Shown here piece after piece: positions 8,106 through 14,181 of a stretch of DNA of 19,766 nt (within the stretch, counting starts at the first letter, position 1; the number at the start of each line of letters is the position of its first letter). The DNA comes from Iamia sp964643485 (GTDB taxonomy: Bacteria > Actinomycetota > Acidimicrobiia > Acidimicrobiales > Iamiaceae): positions 1-19,766 of the forward strand of contig CAZXRA010000063.1 in assembly GCA_964643485.1 (NCBI GenBank), in the 5' to 3' direction. Under the pieces are notes generated by a model that was given only the letters and a program-made list of their open reading frames with translations, was not told the origin of the DNA and did not search any database. The position numbers and the translations under genes are program-made.

Positions 8106-8211
8106 CGAAAGGTCAATCATCCACCCATGCGGTGGCAAGTTGACCTTTCGATCGAGGCCTCCGCATCGAAAGGTCGATCATCCACCCATGCGGTAGCGAA
8201 TTGACCTTTCG
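8106..8211. repeat. Two tandem 45-bp palindromic repeats with a 16-bp spacer, right copy
   Basis: Unit B1 (8106-8150) has perfect 11-bp inverted ends, CGAAAGGTCAA and TTGACCTTTCG. The 16-bp spacer (8151-8166) is identical to that of the left copy. Unit B2 (8167-8211) differs from B1 at a few internal positions. B2 ends only 29 bp before the EamA gene, and its right end carries TTGACC, resembling a -35 hexamer. Confidence 0.92.
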
Positions 8212-8240
8212 AAGGGAAGAGTGTGCCAGGGTGACCGGCC

Positions 8241-9080
8241 GTGGGTGCCCTGCTCGCCGGCCTGTCCAGCCTCCTGTGGGGGACGGGCGACTTCGTGGGC
8301 GGCACCCTCAGCCGCCGGGCCCACCCCGTGGCCGTCATGCGGGCGACGCAGGGCTTCACCGCCGTCGTCCTCGCCATCGCCGTGGTGGCCACGGGCGAGC
8401 TGGGCCGCACCGGCGCCATCGGATGGGGCGTAGCCGGGGGCGTGCTCGGCTGCGTGGGCCTCGGCTCGTTCTACGCCGCCCTCGCCGCCGGCACCATGGG
8501 CGTCGTCGCCCCCATCGCCGCCACCGGCGTCGTCATCCCCGTGGCCATCGGCCTCCTCCGGGGCGAGTCGCCGCAGCCGGCCCAGTTCGCCGGCATGGCC
8601 CTGGCCATCGTCGGCGTGATCCTCGCCTCGGGCCCGGAGCGCGGCGCCAGGGCCGCGGGGCGGGAGACCCGACGGCCCCTCGTGCTGGCCGGCATCGCCG
8701 CCCTGGCCTTCGGCGGGGTGCTGGTCGTGGTGGCCGAGGGGGGCGAAGAGAGCGTGGGCATGACGCTCCTGGTGATGCGGATCGTCAACGCCGGCATCGG
8801 CACCGCGCTGCTCCTCACCGTGCTCCGCCGGGCCCCTCGACCGACCCGGGCCGACCTCCCCCAGCTCGGCGTGGTGGTCGTCACCGACACCGGGGCCAAC
8901 TGGACCTACGCCCTCGCCGCCGGCATGGGACAGCTCTCGATCAGCGCCGTCCTGGCCTCGCTCTACCCGGCGGTGACGGCCCTGCTGGCCTGGCGCATCC
9001 ACGGCGAGCGCCTGGCCCGCGTGCAGGTGGTCGGCGTGGTCGCCACCCTCGTCGGCGTGGCCCTCATCGCCGCCGGCTGA
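8241..9080 (+). CDS. EamA/DMT-family transporter
   Basis: This 279-residue inner-membrane transporter of the drug/metabolite superfamily is built from two EamA repeats (about 3-126 and 145-278) and about ten hydrophobic helices. Each half ends with the family signature: FAGMALAIVGVILAS in the first and VQVVGVVATLVGVALIAAG in the second. The short loop between halves (GPERGARAAGRETRR) is basic, consistent with a cytoplasmic location. I chose the GTG at 8241 because the first helix starts immediately after it. No Shine-Dalgarno is evident, and a degenerate CAGGGT ends 8 nt before it, so the transcript may be leaderless. The palindromic repeat directly upstream limits the promoter to a few tens of bases. 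The substrate cannot be assigned. Confidence 0.85.
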   Translation: MGALLAGLSSLLWGTGDFVGGTLSRRAHPVAVMRATQGFTAVVLAIAVVATGELGRTGAIGWGVAGGVLGCVGLGSFYAALAAGTMGVVAPIAATGVVIPVAIGLLRGESPQPAQFAGMALAIVGVILASGPERGARAAGRETRRPLVLAGIAALAFGGVLVVVAEGGEESVGMTLLVMRIVNAGIGTALLLTVLRRAPRPTRADLPQLGVVVVTDTGANWTYALAAGMGQLSISAVLASLYPAVTALLAWRIHGERLARVQVVGVVATLVGVALIAAG

Positions 9081-9091
9081 CCGCCGCCGGT

Positions 9092-9112
9092 GTGCCGAGC
9101 ACGTCACGGCAC
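9092..9112. terminator. Hairpin between convergent EamA and nfuA-like genes
   Basis: GTGCCG (9092-9097) pairs with CGGCAC (9107-9112). An alternative pairing of AGCACG with CGTGCT overlaps it. The gap (9081-9198) separates convergent genes, so a terminator is plausible despite the absence of a U-tract. Confidence 0.35.
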
Positions 9113-9198
9113 CTCGTGCTGATCGAGGACACTCCCCACGGCCGGGATCGAGCGTCAGGCAGCGCGCCGGGGTCAGCTCACTCGATGCGAGCTCGTCG

Positions 9199-9897
9199 CT
9201 AGGCGAAGGGACTCTCGGTGTAGAAGGGGTTCTCGCCCGCCCCGTGGTCGGTGGTGTCGACCACCTCGGTGACCTCGGGGATCTGCTCCCGGATGGCCTT
9301 CTCGATGCCATCGCGCAGGGTCATGGCGCTGATGGCGCAGCCCTGGCACCCGCCGCCCATGGAGATGGACACCCGGGTGTCGTCCACCTTCACCAGCTCG
9401 GCGAACCCGCCGTGGGCGGCCAGGGCCGGGTTGACGTGGGCGTCGAGCAGGGTGCGGACCTTCTCCTCGATGGTGCCGGTGAGCTGGATCTCCCCGTCCA
9501 TCCCCAGGGGATCGGGCCGGTTGGGGTTGCGGAGCACCAGGCCCCCCTGCCCCTCACGGGAGGGGACGTCGAGGGTGGCACCCTTCAGCCGCGACACGCT
9601 GCCGGCCGGGACCCAGACGGTGAGCCCCTCCTGGACGGTGACGGAGTCGTCCGCCGCCGCCTCGGCCACCTTCTCGAAGGCCAGGTCGTAGGTGTAGTCG
9701 GTGCCCCGGGTGCCGGTGACCTCGATGCGCAGGGCCAGGGCGTCGGCGTCGTCCTCGGCGTCCCGCAGCCCGGTGACGGTCTCCAGGGCGATGTCGGTGA
9801 GGCGGAGCACCAGGTCGACGCCCGGAGTGTCGGCCGGGGGGGCCGGAGCGGCGATGTCCTCGTCGGGGACGGGCGTCTCGGTGTCGGTGGCATCCAT
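9199..9897 (-). CDS. NfuA-like Fe-S carrier protein
   Basis: This 232-residue protein has the NfuA architecture. An acidic, Pro/Ala-rich N-terminal extension (1-27) precedes a HesB/A-type-like domain (about 28-125) that lacks the cluster-binding cysteines, as in E. coli NfuA. A NifU C-terminal domain (about 140-215) carries GGGCQGCAIS with Cys184 and Cys187. NfuA dimers hold a [4Fe-4S] cluster through the CxxC and deliver it to apo-proteins. The ATG at 9897 is 9 nt downstream of a TAGCCT hexamer, so the mRNA may be leaderless. The gene stands alone, with no suf or isc genes nearby. It is divergent from the MFS exporter. Confidence 0.88.
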   Translation of the reverse strand: MDATDTETPVPDEDIAAPAPPADTPGVDLVLRLTDIALETVTGLRDAEDDADALALRIEVTGTRGTDYTYDLAFEKVAEAAADDSVTVQEGLTVWVPAGSVSRLKGATLDVPSREGQGGLVLRNPNRPDPLGMDGEIQLTGTIEEKVRTLLDAHVNPALAAHGGFAELVKVDDTRVSISMGGGCQGCAISAMTLRDGIEKAIREQIPEVTEVVDTTDHGAGENPFYTESPFA

Positions 9898-9906
9898 CGT
9901 GGGCCC

Positions 9907-9912
9907 AGGCTA
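9907..9912 (-). promoter_or_regulatory. Candidate -10 (TAGCCT) of the nfuA-like gene
   Basis: TAGCCT on the minus strand ends 9 nt before the ATG at 9897. This is the same arrangement as at dxs and the SDR. Confidence 0.45.
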
Positions 9913-10016
9913 CCGAGGCCCCCTGCCGGAACAGCCCTCCACGGCCGACCAACTGCCGGCGCTTCCCGCCCCCGAAGGGCACCGATCACGACCGGTTCGG
10001 GTCGACGACGCGGAAC

Positions 10017-10036
10017 ACCGGAGCCCTGCCTCCGGT
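10017..10036. promoter_or_regulatory. Operator-like dyad before the MFS exporter
   Basis: ACCGGAG (10017-10023) and CTCCGGT (10030-10036) form a perfect 7-bp dyad with a 6-bp centre, ending 11 bp before the MFS start codon. It could be a repressor site or a leader hairpin. No regulator gene is adjacent. Confidence 0.35.
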
Positions 10037-10047
10037 TGCACCCCGGG

Positions 10048-11634
10048 ATGTCCGCACCGCCCCCGTCCCCATCGGCCACCGCCAGCGAGGAGGAGACGGA
10101 CCCCAGGCGGTGGCTGGTGCTGGGCGTGCTCTGCGTCAACCTGGTGCTGATCGTGGCCGCCGTGTCGTCGGCCAACGTGGCCCTCCCCACCCTGGCCCGC
10201 CCCGACGCCCTCAACGCCTCGCAGACCGGGCTCCAGTGGATCGTCGACGCCTACGCCCTCGTCTTCGCCGGCCTGCTCCTCCCGGCTGGGGCCCTCGGCG
10301 ACCGCTTCGGCCGCAAGGGCGCCCTCCAGGCCGGGCTCACCATCTTCGTCCTGGCCTCGCTGGCCGCCGCCTTCTCCGACGGCACCGGGGCCCTGATCAG
10401 CGCCCGGGCCGTGGCCGGCATCGGGGCCGCCCTGATCATGCCGACCACCCTGTCGATCCTCACCAACGTGTTCCCGCCCCACGAGCGGGCCAAGGCCATC
10501 GGGATCTGGGCCGGCTTCGCCGGGGCCGGGGGCGCCATCGGCCCCCTGGTCGGCGGGTTCGTGCTCACCCACTTCTGGTGGGGCTCGGTCTTCCTGATCA
10601 ACGTCATCATCGGCACCCTCGCCCTGGTCGTCGGCGGCCTGCTGGTGCCCACGTCCCGCGATGCGCACCGCTCGCCCCTCGACCCGCTCGGCTCCGCCCT
10701 GTCGATGCTGGGGTTCGGTGCCCTGCTCTTCGCCGTGATCGAGGCGCCCGAGCGGGGCTGGTCCGATCCGCTCGTGGTGGGCGGCTTCGTTGTCGCCCTC
10801 GCCCTCCTGGCCGGCTTCGTGCGCTGGGAGTCGACGTCCCGGGCTCCCATGCTCGACATGGGCCTCTTCCGGGTGCGGCGCTTCGCCACCGGCACCCTCG
10901 CCATCGTCCTGGCCTTCTTCTCGATGTTCGGGATGTTCTTCGTCACCACCCAATACCTCCAGTACGTGCGGGGCTACAGCCCGCTCCTGGCCGGCCTCGG
11001 GATCATCCCCAACGCCCTGGCCATGCTCTTCTGGGCCCCCCGCAGCTCCCGGGTCGTGACCCGAGTCGGCGCCCGGACCGCTGTCGCCGGGGGCCTGTTC
11101 CTGCACGCCGGCGGGTTCTTCCTGCTGTCGCTGTCGAGCCGGGACACGCCCTACGTCCTCACCGGCGTCGCCCTCCTGGTGATCGGCACCGGGTCGGGAC
11201 TGGCCATGGCCCCGACGACGGCGATGATCATGGCCGCCGTCCCCCGCAACCGGGCGGGGATGGGCTCGGCCGTCAACGACACGGCCCGTGAGGTGGGCGG
11301 CGCCGCCGGCATCGCCGTGCTCGGGAGCATCCTCGCCACCCGCTACCGGGCCGGCCTGGGGGACCTGGCCGCCCGGCTGCCCGGCGACGCCGGGGACCAG
11401 TTCCGCCGGGCCGTGGGCCAGGCCCTGGAGGTGAGCCGGGGCGTCGGCGGGGCTCGGGGTCAGGCCCTGCGGGCCGACGCCCAGGACGCCTTCGTCCACG
11501 CCATGGCCGTCACCCTGCGGGTCGGGGCGGCGACCGCTCTGGTGGCCGCCGCCGCCGTGCTGTGGCTCCTCCGCGCCGAGGCCACCGTCCCGTCGCCGGC
11601 CACCGCCGCTCAGGCCCCCGCCCCTGCCGACTGA
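10048..11634 (+). CDS. MFS drug-efflux-type transporter (DHA2 family, EmrB/QacA-like)
   Basis: This 528-residue major-facilitator exporter has length and hydrophobicity fitting the 14-helix DHA2 family of proton-driven multidrug efflux pumps. Motif A, GALGDRFGRK (81-90), follows helix 2. QWIVDAYAL (63-71) is the family motif D1, and GAGGAIGPLVGG (159-170) is antiporter motif C. The C-terminal tail (about 390-528) has a soluble Arg/Ala-rich loop before the last helix. I chose the ATG at 10048: the frame is open much further upstream, but those bases antisense the nfuA-like gene and show no transporter sequence. The SDR gene starts 52 bp downstream and may have its own promoter. Function as an antibiotic, dye or metabolite exporter cannot be told apart. 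Confidence 0.9.
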   Translation: MSAPPPSPSATASEEETDPRRWLVLGVLCVNLVLIVAAVSSANVALPTLARPDALNASQTGLQWIVDAYALVFAGLLLPAGALGDRFGRKGALQAGLTIFVLASLAAAFSDGTGALISARAVAGIGAALIMPTTLSILTNVFPPHERAKAIGIWAGFAGAGGAIGPLVGGFVLTHFWWGSVFLINVIIGTLALVVGGLLVPTSRDAHRSPLDPLGSALSMLGFGALLFAVIEAPERGWSDPLVVGGFVVALALLAGFVRWESTSRAPMLDMGLFRVRRFATGTLAIVLAFFSMFGMFFVTTQYLQYVRGYSPLLAGLGIIPNALAMLFWAPRSSRVVTRVGARTAVAGGLFLHAGGFFLLSLSSRDTPYVLTGVALLVIGTGSGLAMAPTTAMIMAAVPRNRAGMGSAVNDTAREVGGAAGIAVLGSILATRYRAGLGDLAARLPGDAGDQFRRAVGQALEVSRGVGGARGQALRADAQDAFVHAMAVTLRVGAATALVAAAAVLWLLRAEATVPSPATAAQAPAPAD

Positions 11635-11673
11635 CCGACGTCGCCCTGGCGGCAGGCCGGCGGCGGTAGCCCG

Positions 11674-11679
11674 TAGGTT
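11674..11679 (+). promoter_or_regulatory. Candidate -10 (TAGGTT) of the SDR gene
   Basis: TAGGTT ends 7 nt before the ATG at 11687 and there is no Shine-Dalgarno sequence. It supports an independent, leaderless SDR transcript and argues against the TTG at 11678 as the start. Confidence 0.45.
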
Positions 11680-11686
11680 GCCGGAC

Positions 11687-12589
11687 ATGGCCGAGACCGC
11701 ACCTGCTGCCGACACCCTCTCCCTGGCCGGACGGGTGGCCCTCGTCACCGGCTCCTCCCGGGGCCTCGGCGCCGCCACCGCCCGCCGCCTGGCCCGGGCC
11801 GGGTGCGACGTGGTGGTCACCTACCGCCGCCAAGAGGACGCGGCCCGGGCTGTGGCCGCTGACGTGGAGGCCGCCGGCCAGCGGGCCTGGGTGCGCCGCT
11901 GCGACGTGGGCGAGGTCGACGACATCGACGCCCTCCTCGCCGCCGTGGCCGACCCCGAGCGCGGCCCAGGGCGGCTCGACGTGCTGGTGGCCAACGCCGC
12001 CGCCACCAGCTTCCGTCCCCTCCTCGACGCCGAGCCCCGCCACATCGAGCGCACCTTCGCCATCTCCGTCACCGGCTTCCTGCGTCTCGTGCAGCAGGCC
12101 GTGCCCCTGTTGGAGGCCAGTGGCCACGGCCGGATCGTTGCCGTGTCGGGCGTCGACACCGTCACCTGGATCCCGGCCCACGGCATCCTGGCCGCAGCCA
12201 AGGCGGCCATGGAGTCGATGGTGGCCTACCTGGGCTGCGAGCTGGGCGAACGGGGCCTCACCGTGGTCGGCGTGAACCCGGGATGGATCGACGGCGACAG
12301 CCTGAAGCTGATGCTGGGGCCGTTCCACGAAGCCCTGTCGACCATCGAGACTCGCACCCACCCCCTGCGGAAGGCCATGACGCCCGACGACGTGGCCGAG
12401 ACCGTCGCCCTGCTCTGCACCGACGCCGCCCGCCTGGTGAACGGGTCGATCGTGCCCGCCGACGGCGGTGGCGTCTTCGCCTTCTGCGGCCGCTTCATCG
12501 GCCTGGCCGCCGAGCAGGCCATGGCCGGGGGGATCGACGACCCCGGCGCCGCCCCCAGCGTGGTGCGGACAGCGGACCGGGCCGACTGA
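11687..12589 (+). CDS. SDR-family oxidoreductase, FabL-like, lacking the catalytic Tyr
   Basis: This 300-residue short-chain dehydrogenase/reductase has a clear Rossmann fold. The dinucleotide motif is TGSSRGLG (21-28), the acid after beta-3 is Asp73 (CDVG), NAAA at 103-106 replaces NNAG, Ser154 is the catalytic serine and Lys172 the catalytic lysine. The expected YxxxK tyrosine is Leu168 (LAAAK). At the alternative FabL-type position (YxxxxxxK) there is His165. The substrate loop GWIDGDSLKLM and the end VNGSIVPADGG resemble FabL-type enoyl reductases. It may therefore be a divergent enoyl-thioester or carbonyl reductase, or an inactive or re-purposed SDR. Residues 265-300 form an extra Ala-rich tail. 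The ATG at 11687 is preferred over the in-frame TTG at 11678. Confidence 0.82.
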   Translation: MAETAPAADTLSLAGRVALVTGSSRGLGAATARRLARAGCDVVVTYRRQEDAARAVAADVEAAGQRAWVRRCDVGEVDDIDALLAAVADPERGPGRLDVLVANAAATSFRPLLDAEPRHIERTFAISVTGFLRLVQQAVPLLEASGHGRIVAVSGVDTVTWIPAHGILAAAKAAMESMVAYLGCELGERGLTVVGVNPGWIDGDSLKLMLGPFHEALSTIETRTHPLRKAMTPDDVAETVALLCTDAARLVNGSIVPADGGGVFAFCGRFIGLAAEQAMAGGIDDPGAAPSVVRTADRAD

Positions 12590-12607
12590 CGCGGCAAGGC
12601 CGACCAT

Positions 12608-12641
12608 CTGTACATTTTTCGCGGTTGACTCCTGTACATTT
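12608..12641 (+). promoter_or_regulatory. Promoter/operator of the toxin-antitoxin operon
   Basis: Two identical CTGTACATTT boxes (12608-12617 and 12632-12641), each centred on the palindrome TGTACA, lie 24 bp apart. The second contains TACATT (12635-12640), a -10 hexamer 6 nt before the antitoxin ATG. The twin boxes are likely binding sites for the antitoxin or the complex (autoregulation), and the transcript is probably leaderless. This A/T-rich patch stands out from its surroundings. Confidence 0.6.
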
Positions 12642-12646
12642 GGGGC

Positions 12647-12910
12647 ATGGATGTCGCCGTGACGGAACTGCGAGCCAACCTGAGCCACTGGCTCGATCGG
12701 GCGCGCGGGGGCGAGGAGGTGGTCGTCACCGAACGGGGACGGCCCGTCGCCCGGATCTCCGGGGTGGCCACGACGTCGACGCTCGAGCGTCTGGCGGCCG
12801 AAGGCGTCATCGGTCCGGCGCGCCGGGCCGCTCGGCCCACGGAGACGGGGCGGGCCCGGCCTCGACCCCGCCGCTCGGTGGCCGACCTGGTCAGCGACCA
12901 GCGCGACTGA
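12647..12910 (+). CDS. Phd/YefM-type antitoxin
   Basis: This 87-residue antitoxin has an N-terminal Phd/YefM DNA-binding domain: MDVAVTELRANLSHWLDRA, then EEVVVTERGRPVARI (residues 1-45). Its basic, Pro/Arg-rich C-terminus (60-87) is probably disordered until it wraps the toxin. The order antitoxin then toxin, the 1-bp gap to the PIN toxin and the paired TGTACA boxes upstream fit an autoregulated type II toxin-antitoxin operon. Such antitoxins neutralise the toxin and repress the operon. It is shorter than the neighbouring genes and less G/C-biased only in its promoter. Confidence 0.88.
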   Translation: MDVAVTELRANLSHWLDRARGGEEVVVTERGRPVARISGVATTSTLERLAAEGVIGPARRAARPTETGRARPRPRRSVADLVSDQRD

Positions 12911-12911
12911 C

Positions 12912-13343
12912 GTGGCCCTCGCCTACTTCGATGCCAGTGCCCTGGTGAAGCTGGTGGTCGAGGAGGCCGGGAGCGACCTGGCTGCGTCGCTCTGGGACGG
13001 GAGCGACGCCGTCCTGTCCAGCCGACTGGCCTATCCCGAGGTCCGGGCCGCCCTCGCCGCCGCCGGGCGGAGCCGCGCTCTGGGCCGGTCGGGCCTGGCC
13101 GCGGCCGAGGAGGCATGGGAGGAGCGGTGGGCCGCCGTCCGCCCCGTCGAGCTGAGCGCCGTCGTCGAGCAGCAGGCGGGCGATCTGGCCCACCGGCATG
13201 CTCTCCGGGGAGCGGACGCCGTCCACCTGGCCAGCGCCCTGGCCCTCGCCACCGACGATGTCGTCGTGGCGGTGTGGGACCGCCGCCTGCACGCCGGGGC
13301 CCGGGCTGAGGGCCTGGCCGTCGCCCCGGCCCAGCTCGACTGA
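12912..13343 (+). CDS. vapC: VapC-like PIN-domain toxin
   Basis: This 143-residue PIN-domain ribonuclease is the toxin partner of the preceding antitoxin. The acidic quartet that binds Mg2+ is intact: Asp7 in YFDASALVK, Glu43 in YPEVRAAL, Asp102 in GADAVHLASAL and Asp123 in VWDRRLHAGA. VapC toxins cleave tRNA or rRNA to arrest translation; the target of this one is unknown. The GTG start at 12912 is 1 bp after the antitoxin stop, implying translational coupling. Intact catalytic residues suggest an active toxin rather than a relic. Confidence 0.9.
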   Translation: MALAYFDASALVKLVVEEAGSDLAASLWDGSDAVLSSRLAYPEVRAALAAAGRSRALGRSGLAAAEEAWEERWAAVRPVELSAVVEQQAGDLAHRHALRGADAVHLASALALATDDVVVAVWDRRLHAGARAEGLAVAPAQLD

Positions 13344-13374
13344 CGGGGAACGCCTTGTCAGGGGGTTGGGGCGA

Positions 13375-13394
13375 GACCGTGTGAGGGCACGGTC
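13375..13394. terminator. Hairpin terminator after the toxin gene
   Basis: GACCGTG (13375-13381) and CACGGTC (13388-13394) make a perfect 7-bp stem with a 6-nt loop, between the convergent vapC-like and lipoprotein genes. There is no T-run. Confidence 0.5.
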
Positions 13395-13411
13395 GCGACG
13401 AGCCTCGAAGG

Positions 13412-14134
13412 TCAGCCCTCGATCGCCGTCCTGAAGGCGTCGATTCCCGGGTCGAGGTCGATCGCCCCGCTGAGCTGAGTGAGGAGCCACACCTCGTCGC
13501 CGCGGAGCGAGACGTAGAGCGTCCCGTCGTCGCCCTCCACGAAGTCGAGGGTGAAGATCCGGCCCGCATCACCGATGTCCGAGTCGGCGCCCTCGTCGAC
13601 GGTGAGATCCTCGTCGGTGCAGCCCGAGGTGGTGGACGTGAACTCCTCGTAGTAGGTGGAGGCCTCGGCCTCGGACGCGAACCGCATGCCGAAGATCCCG
13701 AAGAACCCGCTGGGCACGTCTTCCTGGGTCGAGTAGGCCACCGCGCCCTCCTCGACCGGCTCGACCGAGGGGGTCCCGCCGCCGCACAGCTCGTCGCCGA
13801 AGCCGTCCCCGTCCTCGTTCGGCTCGCTGTCGAAGCCCTCGATGTCGGGGATGCGGGACAGGAGGGCTCCGCCGGACGTTCCGTCAGGCTCCGTCGTGGT
13901 CGTCCCGTCGGGCTCCGTCGTGGTCGTCCCGTCCGGCTCCTCGCTCGTCGTCGTGGTGTCGTCGCCCTCCTCCTGCTCCTCCGGGGTCGACGTCTCGTCT
14001 CCATCGGTCGTGGACGGCGCGGTGGACCGGGGCGTGCCCTCGCCGTCGCCGTCGTCACCGCAGGCGGTGCCCCCGAGGGCGAGGAGGATCGCCACGCCGA
14101 GGGCGAGGATGAAAGACGAGCGACGCGTTGTCAT
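13412..14134 (-). CDS. Predicted lipoprotein with Thr/Glu-rich linker, unknown function
   Basis: This 240-residue predicted lipoprotein begins with a basic N-terminus (MTTRRSSF), a hydrophobic core and a lipobox ending GTAC with Cys25. Residues about 26-95 form a low-complexity linker with repeated TTTTEPDG units, encoded by a 24-bp tandem repeat. The C-terminal domain (about 96-240) has two cysteines (ELCGGG and TSGCTDED) and GMRFASEAEAS-type segments. I do not recognise the family. The ATG at 14134 has AAGGA at a suitable distance, whereas an in-frame ATG 18 bp upstream lacks a good site. It lies 47 bp downstream of ino1 on the same strand, so it may share its transcript, although a hairpin sits in the gap. 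Confidence 0.72.
   Translation of the reverse strand: MTTRRSSFILALGVAILLALGGTACGDDGDGEGTPRSTAPSTTDGDETSTPEEQEEGDDTTTTSEEPDGTTTTEPDGTTTTEPDGTSGGALLSRIPDIEGFDSEPNEDGDGFGDELCGGGTPSVEPVEEGAVAYSTQEDVPSGFFGIFGMRFASEAEASTYYEEFTSTTSGCTDEDLTVDEGADSDIGDAGRIFTLDFVEGDDGTLYVSLRGDEVWLLTQLSGAIDLDPGIDAFRTAIEG
13881..13952. repeat. 24-bp tandem repeat (about 3 units) in lipoprotein linker
   Basis: Units at 13881-13904 and 13905-13928 are nearly identical (one substitution). A third, at 13929-13952, matches in its first half only. They encode TTTTEPDG on the minus strand. Confidence 0.85.
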
Positions 14135-14163
14135 GGGCGCATCCTTGCCCATGGGCACTGGGT

Positions 14164-14180
14164 GTCTCGCGCGCCGAGAC
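14164..14180 (-). terminator. Hairpin directly after ino1
   Basis: GTCTCG and CGAGAC form a 6-bp stem around CGCGC, ending 1 bp beyond the ino1 stop codon (minus strand). It may terminate or attenuate read-through into the downstream lipoprotein. Confidence 0.4.
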
Positions 14181-14181
14181 C

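Noticed and set aside
8106..8211. Repeat-spacer-repeat as a CRISPR array
   Set aside because: Only two units occur in tandem, the unit is 45 bp and palindromic throughout, the spacer is 16 bp and identical at both loci, and there are no cas genes.
9910..11820. Long open frame antisense to the MFS exporter
   Set aside because: Composition is Gly/Glu/Asp/His/Pro-rich, with no domain, and it runs across two genes and an intergenic region. It is a coding shadow.
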